A DNA stretch of 13,222 nt, from contig CAINTF010000001.1 of the NCBI GenBank assembly GCA_903853285.1, positions 1-13,222 of the forward strand. Reading direction: 5' to 3'. Source of the DNA: an uncultured Acidimicrobium sp. (lineage in GTDB: Bacteria > Actinomycetota > Acidimicrobiia > Acidimicrobiales > Ilumatobacteraceae). Below are positions 1 to 10,110 of this stretch, in pieces. Position 1 is the first letter of the stretch; each line of letters begins with the position of its first letter. The translations under genes and the position numbers were made by a program. Below the pieces are notes generated by a model. It did no database searches, was not told where the DNA came from, and was given only the letters and a program-made list of their open reading frames with translations.

Positions 1-619
1 CCTCGCACATGCGACGTATCTGTCGATTTCTTCCCTCATGAATGACCACTCGCAGAACGCCAGGCTGCAATTGACTGACATCGGCGGGTGCTGTCAATCC
101 ATCATCAAGCTCAATGCCGTTTCGCATCCGACTGATTGCCGTGTTGTTCACTCCTGCTGATGAACACTCAACATGCACAAGATATTCCTTTTCCAAGCCA
201 TAACTCGGATGCGTTATGCGATTGGTCAGTTCGCCATCGTTAGTGAGCAGCAATAATCCTTCAGAATCTGCATCGAGGCGACCAACAGGAAACACTCGCG
301 GTTCCAACGGAACCAAATCAACTACGGTTTCGCGGCCGTGTGTATCAATCGCAGTCGAGATCACATCCACAGGCTTGTTTAGTAGGTAGTACACAACATC
401 TGGTCGAACTCCAACTGGTGCGCCATCAATCTCAATGAGATCAACTTCAACATCTACTCTTCGACCCAAGATTGCTATCTCGCCATTTACCGTTACTCTC
501 TCTTCGGCGATCATTTCCTCACAAGCACGCCGACTGCCCCACCCATGGCGAGCTAAAACTTTTTGCAGTCGCTCGCCTTCGTGTAGATGATCGTCGCCTC
601 CCGGCGTTGATGAAGAAAT
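1..619 (-). CDS. rluB: 23S rRNA pseudouridine synthase RluB (3' end outside window)
   Basis: Family knowledge: RluB/RsuA-type enzymes isomerise a uridine in the 23S rRNA peptidyl-transferase region to pseudouridine. Seen: about 206 codons are present and the C-terminus runs off the left edge. An S4 RNA-binding domain begins with ERLQKVLARHGWGSRRACEE (about residues 16-35). The catalytic block GRLDADSEGLLLLTNDG follows, with the catalytic Asp near residue 116, and then the late motif HEGRNRQIRRM. The start is odd. Upstream in frame there is a TGA and then no ATG, GTG or TTG before the S4 domain. I place the start at ATT (619-617), 5 bases after a strong GAGGGG Shine-Dalgarno sequence and 2 bases after the scpB stop. 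CTG at 568 and a -1 frameshift from scpB are alternatives. The gene follows scpB, as in other actinobacteria. The identity is very secure; the exact start is not. Confidence 0.93.
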   Translation of the reverse strand, partial: MSSSTPGGDDHLHEGERLQKVLARHGWGSRRACEEMIAEERVTVNGEIAILGRRVDVEVDLIEIDGAPVGVRPDVVYYLLNKPVDVISTAIDTHGRETVVDLVPLEPRVFPVGRLDADSEGLLLLTNDGELTNRITHPSYGLEKEYLVHVECSSAGVNNTAISRMRNGIELDDGLTAPADVSQLQPGVLRVVIHEGRNRQIRRMCE

Positions 620-621
620 AA

Positions 622-1245
622 CTACCCCTCAACTTCGTTTCGAGCTGCACCCATTGGGTTTGAAGGGACAATGCGCAAACCTTGTTCGAGCGCCTCTACA
701 ACTTCGGCTGGCGGCACGAAATCCGCAATTGGCGGGAGCGATGCAAGCGAGTCCAGTCCGAGCCGTTCAAGGAACATTGCTGTGGTACCAAACAGAATTG
801 CCTGACCTGGACCGTCATCGCGAGACACTTCAGTGATGTATCCGCGAGCCTGCAACGTGCGCATCACCGCATCTGGATCGACACCACGAATGGATGCAAC
901 TTGCTGACGCGACAGTGGCTGCTTATACGCAATGATCGCCAATGTCTCTAAAGCGGCAGATGAAATGCGAGCTTGCTGGCTGTCGAGCACAAATCGCTCA
1001 ACATAAGCTGACACATCTGGGTGCGATTGGAATCGATATCCGCCAGCCACTTTGACGAGTTGAAAACCGTGCCCTGCCTCGGCATACGCCATCGACAAAC
1101 GCTCACAAAGGCCTTCCACTACTGCCAGTGGTTGCTCGAGCAACTGCGCAAGCAATGCTGGATCCACGGGTTCCATTGCAACAAGCAAGATGCCTTCAAG
1201 AGCGCGCACAACTTCGGCGCTGATCTCAGTTTCTTCATCTGACAT
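622..1245 (-). CDS. scpB: Segregation and condensation protein B (ScpB)
   Basis: ScpB is the winged-helix (kite) subunit of the bacterial SMC-ScpA-ScpB complex. It dimerises and binds the kleisin ScpA to support chromosome compaction and segregation. The 207-residue product has the expected length and two winged-helix domains. The most typical block is ISSAALETLAIIAYKQPLSR (about residues 94-113), followed by IRGVDPDAVMRTLQARGYI. The ATG at 1245 is preceded by GAAAGG with an 8-base spacer. It lies 23 bases after the scpA stop and directly before rluB, so scpA-scpB-rluB is almost certainly one operon. The last sense codons (GAG GGG before TAG) contain the ribosome-binding site of rluB. Confidence 0.97.
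   Translation of the reverse strand: MSDEETEISAEVVRALEGILLVAMEPVDPALLAQLLEQPLAVVEGLCERLSMAYAEAGHGFQLVKVAGGYRFQSHPDVSAYVERFVLDSQQARISSAALETLAIIAYKQPLSRQQVASIRGVDPDAVMRTLQARGYITEVSRDDGPGQAILFGTTAMFLERLGLDSLASLPPIADFVPPAEVVEALEQGLRIVPSNPMGAARNEVEG
625..630 (-). promoter_or_regulatory. Shine-Dalgarno sequence that supports an ATT start for rluB
   Basis: GAGGGG on the minus strand lies 5 bases upstream of the in-frame ATT at 619. It sits inside the last two sense codons of scpB, so translation of the two genes would be coupled. The same run of four G residues could act as a slippery site for a -1 shift. This site is the main reason for preferring ATT over the CTG at 568, which has a weaker GAAGG seven bases upstream. 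Confidence 0.5.
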
Positions 1246-1268
1246 AAATACAACCTTTCATTACAAAA

Positions 1269-2048
1269 TCATCCTTCGTAATCGTCAATATTAAAGACTG
1301 CTTCAAAACCAACGTCATTGCCGCCAGTCCACATCACCTGAATGTCACCGAATTTGTCGCTTTGTTCAAGATCGACTCGACCTTGTTTGTACAACTCAAG
1401 AATTGCAAGAAATCGGCACACAACAGCAATGCGATCGTGAATGGCCTCAGTGAGTTGCGCAAAGGTGACACGCCCAAGACTGGGCAACACATCCAACAAT
1501 TCCATCAACGCTTCGGCAACACTCGCACGGATGGGTGCGACGTGATACAAATCAATTGTTGTAGGTGGCTTTGGTTGCACCGCACGCATAAACGCGCGCT
1601 GCAATCTGACTGGAGTAACGCCTTCCAACAGATCGGGCATCAACTCCGCGAAACGTTCATCGGGTCCGGCCATCCGAGCAAAGCTCAAGCCTGCTTTTTC
1701 GACCAACTCGCTGAACACTCCCGCAACATCCTTAAAGGTCTTGCAGTCCAACAAGCGAGCAAGCAACAAATCTCGTTCTTCCCACAGCGCAAGTTCCTCA
1801 TCGAGGTCCATATCTGCCTTGCCTGGCAGCAATCTTCGGGTCTTCAACTCAACGAGGGTCGCCGCGATAAGCAAAAACTCGGTTGCAATTTCTATGTCAA
1901 AGGTTTGCATTCGCTGAACTTCCACGAGATACGCCTCGACGATGCGCAGGAGCGATACTTCGTGAATATCAACTTCTTCTTGCAAAATAAGATGCAAAAG
2001 CAAATCAAACGGGCCATCAAAGACCGGGGTGTTTACCTCGTATGCCAT
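1269..2048 (-). CDS. scpA: Segregation and condensation protein A (ScpA, kleisin)
   Basis: ScpA is the kleisin that bridges the SMC heads and recruits ScpB. The N-terminal motif FDGPFDLLLHLILQEEVDI (residues 10-28) is the family signature for the helix that contacts the SMC neck. EFLLIAATLVELKTRRLLPG follows, and the C-terminal winged-helix part includes VTFAQLTEAIHDRIAVVCRF and LAILELYKQGRVDLEQ. I start it at the ATG at 2048 (259 residues). The frame stays open to 2216, but the extra 56 residues are not ScpA-like and would overlap trpS. No Shine-Dalgarno sequence precedes this ATG. A TATATC hexamer ends about 10 bases upstream, so leaderless transcription is possible. In M. tuberculosis a parA gene lies just upstream of scpA; here trpS diverges instead. 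Confidence 0.96.
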   Translation of the reverse strand: MAYEVNTPVFDGPFDLLLHLILQEEVDIHEVSLLRIVEAYLVEVQRMQTFDIEIATEFLLIAATLVELKTRRLLPGKADMDLDEELALWEERDLLLARLLDCKTFKDVAGVFSELVEKAGLSFARMAGPDERFAELMPDLLEGVTPVRLQRAFMRAVQPKPPTTIDLYHVAPIRASVAEALMELLDVLPSLGRVTFAQLTEAIHDRIAVVCRFLAILELYKQGRVDLEQSDKFGDIQVMWTGGNDVGFEAVFNIDDYEG

Positions 2049-2119
2049 CGCGCACAAGGATATATCAAACAGACCTTTACTCGGTCGTTTGTACAAGCGG
2101 TTTGCACTAGCGTAATGAC
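2049..2119. promoter_or_regulatory. Divergent scpA/trpS promoter region
   Basis: These 71 bases separate the start codons of two divergent genes and must hold, or lie close to, both promoters. On the minus strand a TATATC hexamer about 10 bases before the scpA ATG could be a -10 element for a leaderless transcript; I see no convincing -35 element. For trpS, CGTAAT (2111-2116) with TTGTAC 16 bases upstream is a weak candidate lying too close to the GTG. The region contains an interrupted palindrome at 2066-2091 and the 8-base palindrome TTGTACAA at 2089-2096. Confidence 0.45.
2066..2091. repeat. Interrupted palindrome between scpA and trpS
   Basis: The left arm CAAACAGACC and right arm GGTCGTTTG are complementary over 9 pairs with one unpaired A, separated by the 7-base loop TTTACTC. 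It could be a dimeric regulator's operator or a hairpin in the trpS leader. No run of T follows, so it is not an ordinary terminator. The function is unknown. Confidence 0.5.
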
Positions 2120-3109
2120 GTGGCCAGAGTCCTTTCCTGCATTCAACCAACCGGAGAAGTCCATCTCGGCAACTACTTGGGTGCTCTACGAAATTGGGTG
2201 TCAGGACAGCACACAAACGACGTTTTTCACGGCATCGTCGACCTTCATGCCCTCACAGTCACCGACACTCCTGGTGTACTTGGCAAGCAAACGCTGCAAT
2301 TGGCGGCAATATTGTTTGCTGTAGGGCTCGATCCTCAAATCGCCACAGTTTTTGTACAAAGTCATATTCCCGAACACAGCCAATTGGGCTGGATCATGGA
2401 ATGCACCGTCAGTTTCGGCGAACTCAGTCGAATGACTCAATTTAAAGATAAGTCAGCAAAGCGAGAAGCCGATTTTGTATCTGCAGGACTCTTTACCTAC
2501 CCCGCCCTGCAGGCTGCAGACATATTGCTCTACGACGCAGCCGAAGTACCTGTTGGTGACGATCAGCGGCAGCACATTGAAATCACTCGCGACATTGCCC
2601 TGCGCTTCAATCATCGTTTCGGTGACACATTTGTTGTTCCAAAAGCCGTGACTCCACCGACGGGTGCTCGAGTGATGGATTTACAGGAACCAACTAACAA
2701 AATGAGTAAGTCTGGTGACGGTGAAGCCGGAATCATCTATCTACTCGACGACCCAGCATCAATCGTCAAAAAGTTTAAGCGCGCAGTCACTGACAGCGAC
2801 AATGAAGTGGCGTTTGACCGCGAGCGTAAACCAGGTGTGAGCAATTTGCTCGAAATTCTTGCTGCAGCCACAAATGAGTCGCCTTCATCACTAGCGACGA
2901 CGTACACACAGTACGGAAAACTCAAACAAGACACCGGTGAGGCTGTTGCCGAAATGCTTCGTCCGATTCAAACTCGATATCACGAGCTCATGGCCGACCC
3001 GGCCGAACTCAGCAACTTACTTGCACTTGGTAAAGAGCGCGCATCAAAAGTTGCACAAGCAACTCTCACTCGCGCTCACAGCGCAATTGGTTTGTATCCA
3101 AGCAACTAG
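2120..3109 (+). CDS. trpS: Tryptophan-tRNA ligase
   Basis: This is a class Ic aminoacyl-tRNA synthetase that charges tRNA-Trp with tryptophan using ATP. The 329-residue product matches bacterial TrpRS length. The HIGH-like signature appears as PTGEVHLGN (residues 10-18). The family blocks GLFTYPALQAADILLY (123-138) and VGDDQRQHIE (145-154) follow, and the KMSKS loop is intact at 194-198 (NKMSKS). The start is GTG at 2120, because the family motif begins only a few residues in and scpA diverges just upstream; no strong Shine-Dalgarno sequence is visible. It is a single plus-strand gene set between scpA and the xerD group, a place not occupied by trpS in the mycobacterial version of this cluster. 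It converges on the HD gene with 36 bases between stop codons and no recognisable terminator there. Confidence 0.97.
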   Translation: MARVLSCIQPTGEVHLGNYLGALRNWVSGQHTNDVFHGIVDLHALTVTDTPGVLGKQTLQLAAILFAVGLDPQIATVFVQSHIPEHSQLGWIMECTVSFGELSRMTQFKDKSAKREADFVSAGLFTYPALQAADILLYDAAEVPVGDDQRQHIEITRDIALRFNHRFGDTFVVPKAVTPPTGARVMDLQEPTNKMSKSGDGEAGIIYLLDDPASIVKKFKRAVTDSDNEVAFDRERKPGVSNLLEILAAATNESPSSLATTYTQYGKLKQDTGEAVAEMLRPIQTRYHELMADPAELSNLLALGKERASKVAQATLTRAHSAIGLYPSN

Positions 3110-3145
3110 TCAGTAGTAATGAGCAGCGAGCAGTAGTTGGATTTG

Positions 3146-3592
3146 CTAAATATCGTCAGCTCGGTCTAGAGCATCCCTTAGTTCGCCAATGCACGAGCCT
3201 TCGACCATCGACACAGTGATTTCGTCACTGCCAATGGACCGGAGCATCACAGCACCAATTGCTTCATGATCGTGATACTGGCGAAAGCGACACGTGCGCG
3301 GCCCCACCAGTGTTGCAACAACCCGTGTCAAAGTACCTAGGTGTGCTGCCGACTTACCCACATCATGCAACAACGCTCCGGCAATCTCTGCAGGGCTAGA
3401 TGTCGGTCGATACTTCACAAACCTGCGACCAACCAACACGCTGTGCTGTCGATCCTGCGTCATCATCTTGTTCCATAGATCAAATTCGCTAGGCGATAGC
3501 ACTGAGTGCACCCACTGACGCTCTATCTCTTGCACCTGCGAAGGCACGAGAGACAATACGAATCGCTTAGTTAAATGTGCAAACTTGCTCAT
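3146..3592 (-). CDS. Small HD-domain hydrolase coupled to xerD
   Basis: A 148-residue protein with the HD metal-dependent phosphohydrolase motifs: first His at 50 (QDRQH), the HD pair at 76-77 in ALLHDVGKS, further His in QYHDHE (107 and 109) and a late Asp near 146 in DRADD. HD proteins usually hydrolyse phosphoester bonds in nucleotides or related molecules. The substrate here cannot be read from sequence. The region LSPSEFDLWNKMMTQDRQH resembles a family of small stand-alone HD proteins in Gram-positive bacteria. The ATG at 3592 overlaps the xerD stop as ATGA, so it is probably translated by coupling from xerD and is the last gene of the pyrG-Nudix-xerD run. The catalytic residues look complete. 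Family confidence is high; function is unknown. Confidence 0.87.
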   Translation of the reverse strand: MSKFAHLTKRFVLSLVPSQVQEIERQWVHSVLSPSEFDLWNKMMTQDRQHSVLVGRRFVKYRPTSSPAEIAGALLHDVGKSAAHLGTLTRVVATLVGPRTCRFRQYHDHEAIGAVMLRSIGSDEITVSMVEGSCIGELRDALDRADDI

Positions 3593-4515
3593 TGATGAGC
3601 CTTCACACGTGCTCGCGGATGCGACTCGCGATACATCTCAAATAGCACCTCGTTATCGACCTTTGTATACACCTGCGTCGTGCTTACCGATGCATGTCCG
3701 AGAAGTTCTTGCACGATTCGCAAATCGGCCCCGTGGACCAACATGTGAGTTGCGCAGGAATGCCTGAGCACGTGCGGAGAGAGTTCGCTCTTGATGCCAG
3801 CCAACATCGCATACTTCCGAACAATCCCCCACGCTGCTTGTCGCGACAAACGCGTGCCGCGCACGCCAAGAAAAACGGCGTCAGCATGATCGCGCTTCGC
3901 CCACTGTTGTGGACACAACATGGGTCTTCCGCCAGCACCCAGCCATGCCTCCAGCGCTTCTTTTGCGTGACGGCCAAACGGCACGATTCTCTCTTTGGAA
4001 CCCTTACCGAACACTCGGGCGACATTGCTCTCCATGTCCACATCGCTCATAGAAAGCCCACATGCTTCTGACACACGGGCTCCAGTTGCATACAAAAATT
4101 CAAGCAATGCTCGATCACGCACCGCCAATGAATCGACACCTGTAACGGCGTTCAGGAGCAATTCAACTTCTTCCTCGCTCAAGGCTTTAGGTATGCCAGA
4201 TGGAACTTTCACGCCGTCTATGAAAGCCGTTGGATTATCGGTTCGTAATCCTTCGTCAAGCATGAAGCGATGAAACATGCGGATAGCAGCGAACTGCCGA
4301 GCAATACTTTTGGGTGCACGCTCGTTCGCTCGCAACTGCCCCACATACTTCTCTATTACTGCCGCCTTGACCACCCGCGAGTTTGATTTAGACGATGCAA
4401 GATACGACTCATACTGAGCGATATCTCTTCCGTATGCCTCAATCGTTTTATCCGAACGACCCTGTTCTACGCGCATCCACGTCAGAAACCTTTCGCGATC
4501 GGTCAAGCTTGTCAT
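3589..4515 (-). CDS. xerD: Tyrosine recombinase XerD
   Basis: XerD, with XerC, resolves chromosome dimers at dif next to the division septum under FtsK control. The 308-residue length is typical. An N-terminal SAM-like core-binding domain (about 4-90, including WMRVEQGRSDKTIEAYGRD) precedes the catalytic domain (about 108-300). The catalytic set is complete: Arg147 (ATGARVSE), Lys171 (GKGSKER), His248 and Arg251 (SPHVLRHS), His274 (LLGHAS) and nucleophile Tyr283 (QVYTKVD). These positions match E. coli XerD closely. The neighbours (Nudix and pyrG upstream) match the mycobacterial xerD locus, which argues for the housekeeping recombinase, not a phage or transposon integrase. The ATG at 4515 overlaps the Nudix stop as ATGA, and its own stop overlaps the HD gene start in the same way. 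Confidence 0.95.
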   Translation of the reverse strand: MTSLTDRERFLTWMRVEQGRSDKTIEAYGRDIAQYESYLASSKSNSRVVKAAVIEKYVGQLRANERAPKSIARQFAAIRMFHRFMLDEGLRTDNPTAFIDGVKVPSGIPKALSEEEVELLLNAVTGVDSLAVRDRALLEFLYATGARVSEACGLSMSDVDMESNVARVFGKGSKERIVPFGRHAKEALEAWLGAGGRPMLCPQQWAKRDHADAVFLGVRGTRLSRQAAWGIVRKYAMLAGIKSELSPHVLRHSCATHMLVHGADLRIVQELLGHASVSTTQVYTKVDNEVLFEMYRESHPRARVKAHQ

Positions 4516-5084
4516 TTGCCGGAAGTACTTTCGGCTTGAAGCACTCGATCTGCACGCAGCAGTCCGACTACGGCCATCGCGTTATCAATTTCACCTGTTT
4601 CAATCATTCGGATTGCTTCGTCGAGCAGCAATATCTCGACTGTCATGTCATCTTCCTCAGGGCCGTGACGATCCATTGCTACTTCAGTCAAGCCAATAGC
4701 GAGAAATAGTTGCACTGCGGCATTCGTAATTCCAGGTGCTTGCAAAATCTGGCCAAGTGTTCGCACATCCAAAGATGTAAACCCGGTCTCTTCCTGCAAT
4801 TCACGCAACGCCGTGGCTTGAGGATCTTCCCCCGCCACATCTCTCATGCCTGCTGGAATCTCAAGACTGTAGGCACCGAGTGCTGGTCGATACTGCCGCA
4901 CCATCACCACCTCATATTGTCCATTGGCATTGCGGCGAATTGGAACTATGCCGGTGGCTCCTGGGGACTCGACATATGTACGCACAAATTCCTCACCACG
5001 AGGCGAACGAAAGCGACTCTGTACGAGTTTCCATAGCACCCACTCATGAAGAACAGCTCGTGAAATGCGCTCAAAATGCGCCAT
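4512..5084 (-). CDS. Nudix hydrolase, probable ADP-ribose pyrophosphatase
   Basis: The 190-residue protein has the Nudix catalytic box: E86, then REL.EETGF at 94-102, preceded by the ADP-ribose pyrophosphatase signature SLEIPAGMRDVAGE. Between the box's first Gly (79) and Glu86 there is one residue more than the textbook GX5E spacing. I recall the same spacing in the mycobacterial enzyme Rv1700, so it is probably lineage-normal. By family it hydrolyses ADP-ribose to AMP and ribose 5-phosphate, removing a product of NAD breakdown. It lies between pyrG and xerD as in M. tuberculosis. The ATG at 5084 is 21 bases after the pyrG stop, with no clear Shine-Dalgarno sequence, and the stop overlaps the xerD ATG. 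Confidence 0.93.
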   Translation of the reverse strand: MAHFERISRAVLHEWVLWKLVQSRFRSPRGEEFVRTYVESPGATGIVPIRRNANGQYEVVMVRQYRPALGAYSLEIPAGMRDVAGEDPQATALRELQEETGFTSLDVRTLGQILQAPGITNAAVQLFLAIGLTEVAMDRHGPEEDDMTVEILLLDEAIRMIETGEIDNAMAVVGLLRADRVLQAESTSGK

Positions 5085-5105
5085 CAGAAATATTGTCCGA
5101 TGGGA

Positions 5106-8444
<3,339 letters not shown>

Positions 8445-8445
<1 letters not shown>

Positions 8446-9308
8446 CAATCGTCTCCGAGACCAAATTTAGTGCGCACAATTTGATGAAACTTTGGGGACT
8501 GGAAACGCAAGAAGTCTGCAGTGCAAGTGTCCGGCGCACAACTCACAACATCGCCCTGTGTCAAACTCATCACTTTGCGGCCATCTAGCGCCATGTCAAC
8601 TGGTCGTGTTCCAACAACTTCAATCAATAATGACTCTTGGGGATCCAGCACTAGAGCACGATCAAACAACATGTGCGGAGACACAGGAGTGACAAGTAGT
8701 GCACGATGCCGCGGCGAAACAACCGGACCACGAGCAGACATTGAATACGCGGTACTTCCTGTTGGAGTCGAGACAATCAGGCCATCTGCCGAATAGGTAG
8801 CGAACAATTCAGAGTTAATGACAACATCAAGCCACACCGTATGACCGGACTGTTGTTTTTCAAGAACTGCTTCATTGAGTGCTCGCCATGAAAGATCAGT
8901 CTTCCCATCTGCTCGCTTCAACAGCACTGTGAGCATCATGCGCTTATCAATGATGAAGTCTTTGTCTTGCCGACCCTCAACCCAGCGCTGCAACGACGCA
9001 ATACATTCCGATGGCTCAATCTCGGTCAAGTAACCAAGCGTTCCCACATTGACACCGAGAATGGGCACAGGCGCACCATCCAGCAAATGGACCGCACGCA
9101 AAACTGTCCCATCTCCGCCCAATGACAACACGATGTCCGCATCCATGGCAGCACGGTCACTTCCAAGATGCTCAAACCCTCTTGCGGTTGCATCTGCAGG
9201 CAACATCCACAAATGGTGACCATGTTTCGTAGTCCAAGCCTCTAAATCAATCAGCAACTGAGCAATCTCGCCCCGTGTGTGGTGTGCCACTACAAAAATG
9301 GAACTCAT
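8445..9308 (-). CDS. nadK: NAD kinase
   Basis: NadK phosphorylates NAD to NADP, in actinobacteria with ATP or polyphosphate. The 287-residue product carries the kinase motif LSLGGDGTVLRA (GGDGT at 64-68, with catalytic Asp66), the nucleotide-binding pair Asn145-Glu146 (ALNEAVLE), and SADGLIVSTPTGSTAYSMSA (173-192). The C-terminal beta domain includes DMALDGRK. The ATG at 9308 has GGAG 8 bases upstream and lies 24 bases after the tlyA stop; the stop overlaps the recN start. The order tlyA-nadK-recN is a classic bacterial cluster. Nothing abnormal is visible. Confidence 0.97.
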
Positions 9309-9332
9309 CGGCTCAACTCCATGCCTGCCAAC

Positions 9333-10106
9333 CTACTCAACCCGACTCACAGAGTGCGCACCACTTGCCGATTCCCTACGCAGATGAAGCAGGAATTCCG
9401 TATTCCCATCCGCTCCGCGCAAGGGAGACTCAATAAGTCCCGAATTATGCATCCCCAGCGATTCAAAGGCTTCAACCACCTGACCGATAGTTCGTTGATG
9501 AATGTCGACGTCCCTAATAACACCTGCACCTTTATCGACTTCAGACTTTTCGGCCTCAAACTGAGGCTTCACCAGCAAGATCATGTCTCCATGTGGACGC
9601 AGCACTTCACAAAGTGCTGTAGCAACCTGACGCAAAGAAATAAACGAGAGATCTGCCACCACAACGTCAAAGTCTCCGATTTGAGCCTTCGTCATTGCGC
9701 GTGCATTGGTTTGATCAAGCACTTTGACTCGCGGATCACGAACCAAACGATCATGCAATTGCGACTTGCCCACATCCAATGAAGTGACTTCGCCTGCACC
9801 GCGTTGCAGCACGCAATCGGTAAACCCTCCCGTTGAAGCCCCAACATCCAAGACACGCTTGTCGCGCAATTCGACGCCAAATGCAAGCAATGCAGCTTCC
9901 AACTTTTCACCACCTCGCGACACAAATCGTGCTGGCGTCGACAACAACACGCTGTCCGAATTTGCGATCATTCGATTATCTGTCAGCGCAATCGATCCAT
10001 TCACCAGAATCAAACCCTGATCGATCAAAGATTTTGCCTGTTCTGTATCTGGTGCTAATCCTTGCTTGACCAACCATGTATCTAATCGCAAGCGAGCTTT
10101 CGACAT
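9333..10106 (-). CDS. tlyA: TlyA-family rRNA 2'-O-methyltransferase
   Basis: TlyA is an S4-domain, FtsJ-fold methyltransferase that modifies 16S and 23S rRNA ribose 2'-OH groups; in mycobacteria its loss gives capreomycin resistance. It was once called a hemolysin. The product from ATG 10106 has 257 residues: an S4 domain (about 4-60, RLRLDTWLVKQGLA to GLILVNG), the linker FVSRGGEKLEAALLAF, SAM motif I DVGASTGGFTDC (87-98), and later VVADLSFISLR and ILLVKPQFEAEKSEV. The frame is open to TTG at 10124, which would overlap the HAD gene; the shorter start is preferred but its Shine-Dalgarno sequence is weak. It lies 4 bases after the HAD stop, implying coupling. Confidence 0.94.
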   Translation of the reverse strand: MSKARLRLDTWLVKQGLAPDTEQAKSLIDQGLILVNGSIALTDNRMIANSDSVLLSTPARFVSRGGEKLEAALLAFGVELRDKRVLDVGASTGGFTDCVLQRGAGEVTSLDVGKSQLHDRLVRDPRVKVLDQTNARAMTKAQIGDFDVVVADLSFISLRQVATALCEVLRPHGDMILLVKPQFEAEKSEVDKGAGVIRDVDIHQRTIGQVVEAFESLGMHNSGLIESPLRGADGNTEFLLHLRRESASGAHSVSRVE

Positions 10107-10110
10107 CTGT

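Noticed and set aside
2049..2216. N-terminal extension of scpA (56 more codons)
   Set aside because: It would overlap trpS, lacks ScpA similarity, and the conserved N-terminal motif starts right after the ATG at 2048.
1362..2324. Long plus-strand open frame (320 codons) opposite scpA
   Set aside because: It lies antisense to a clear scpA and overlaps the start of trpS. Its translation shows no family motif and an odd, Gln/His/Cys-rich composition typical of a shadow frame.
3111..3137. CAGTAGT direct repeat between the trpS and HD stop codons, considered as terminator or attachment site
   Set aside because: Two 7-base copies 20 bases apart with no inverted symmetry or T-run; likely chance.
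3589..4515. XerD as part of an integrated mobile element
   Set aside because: The neighbours are conserved housekeeping genes in the standard actinobacterial order; no attachment repeats, tRNA gene or phage-like genes are nearby.
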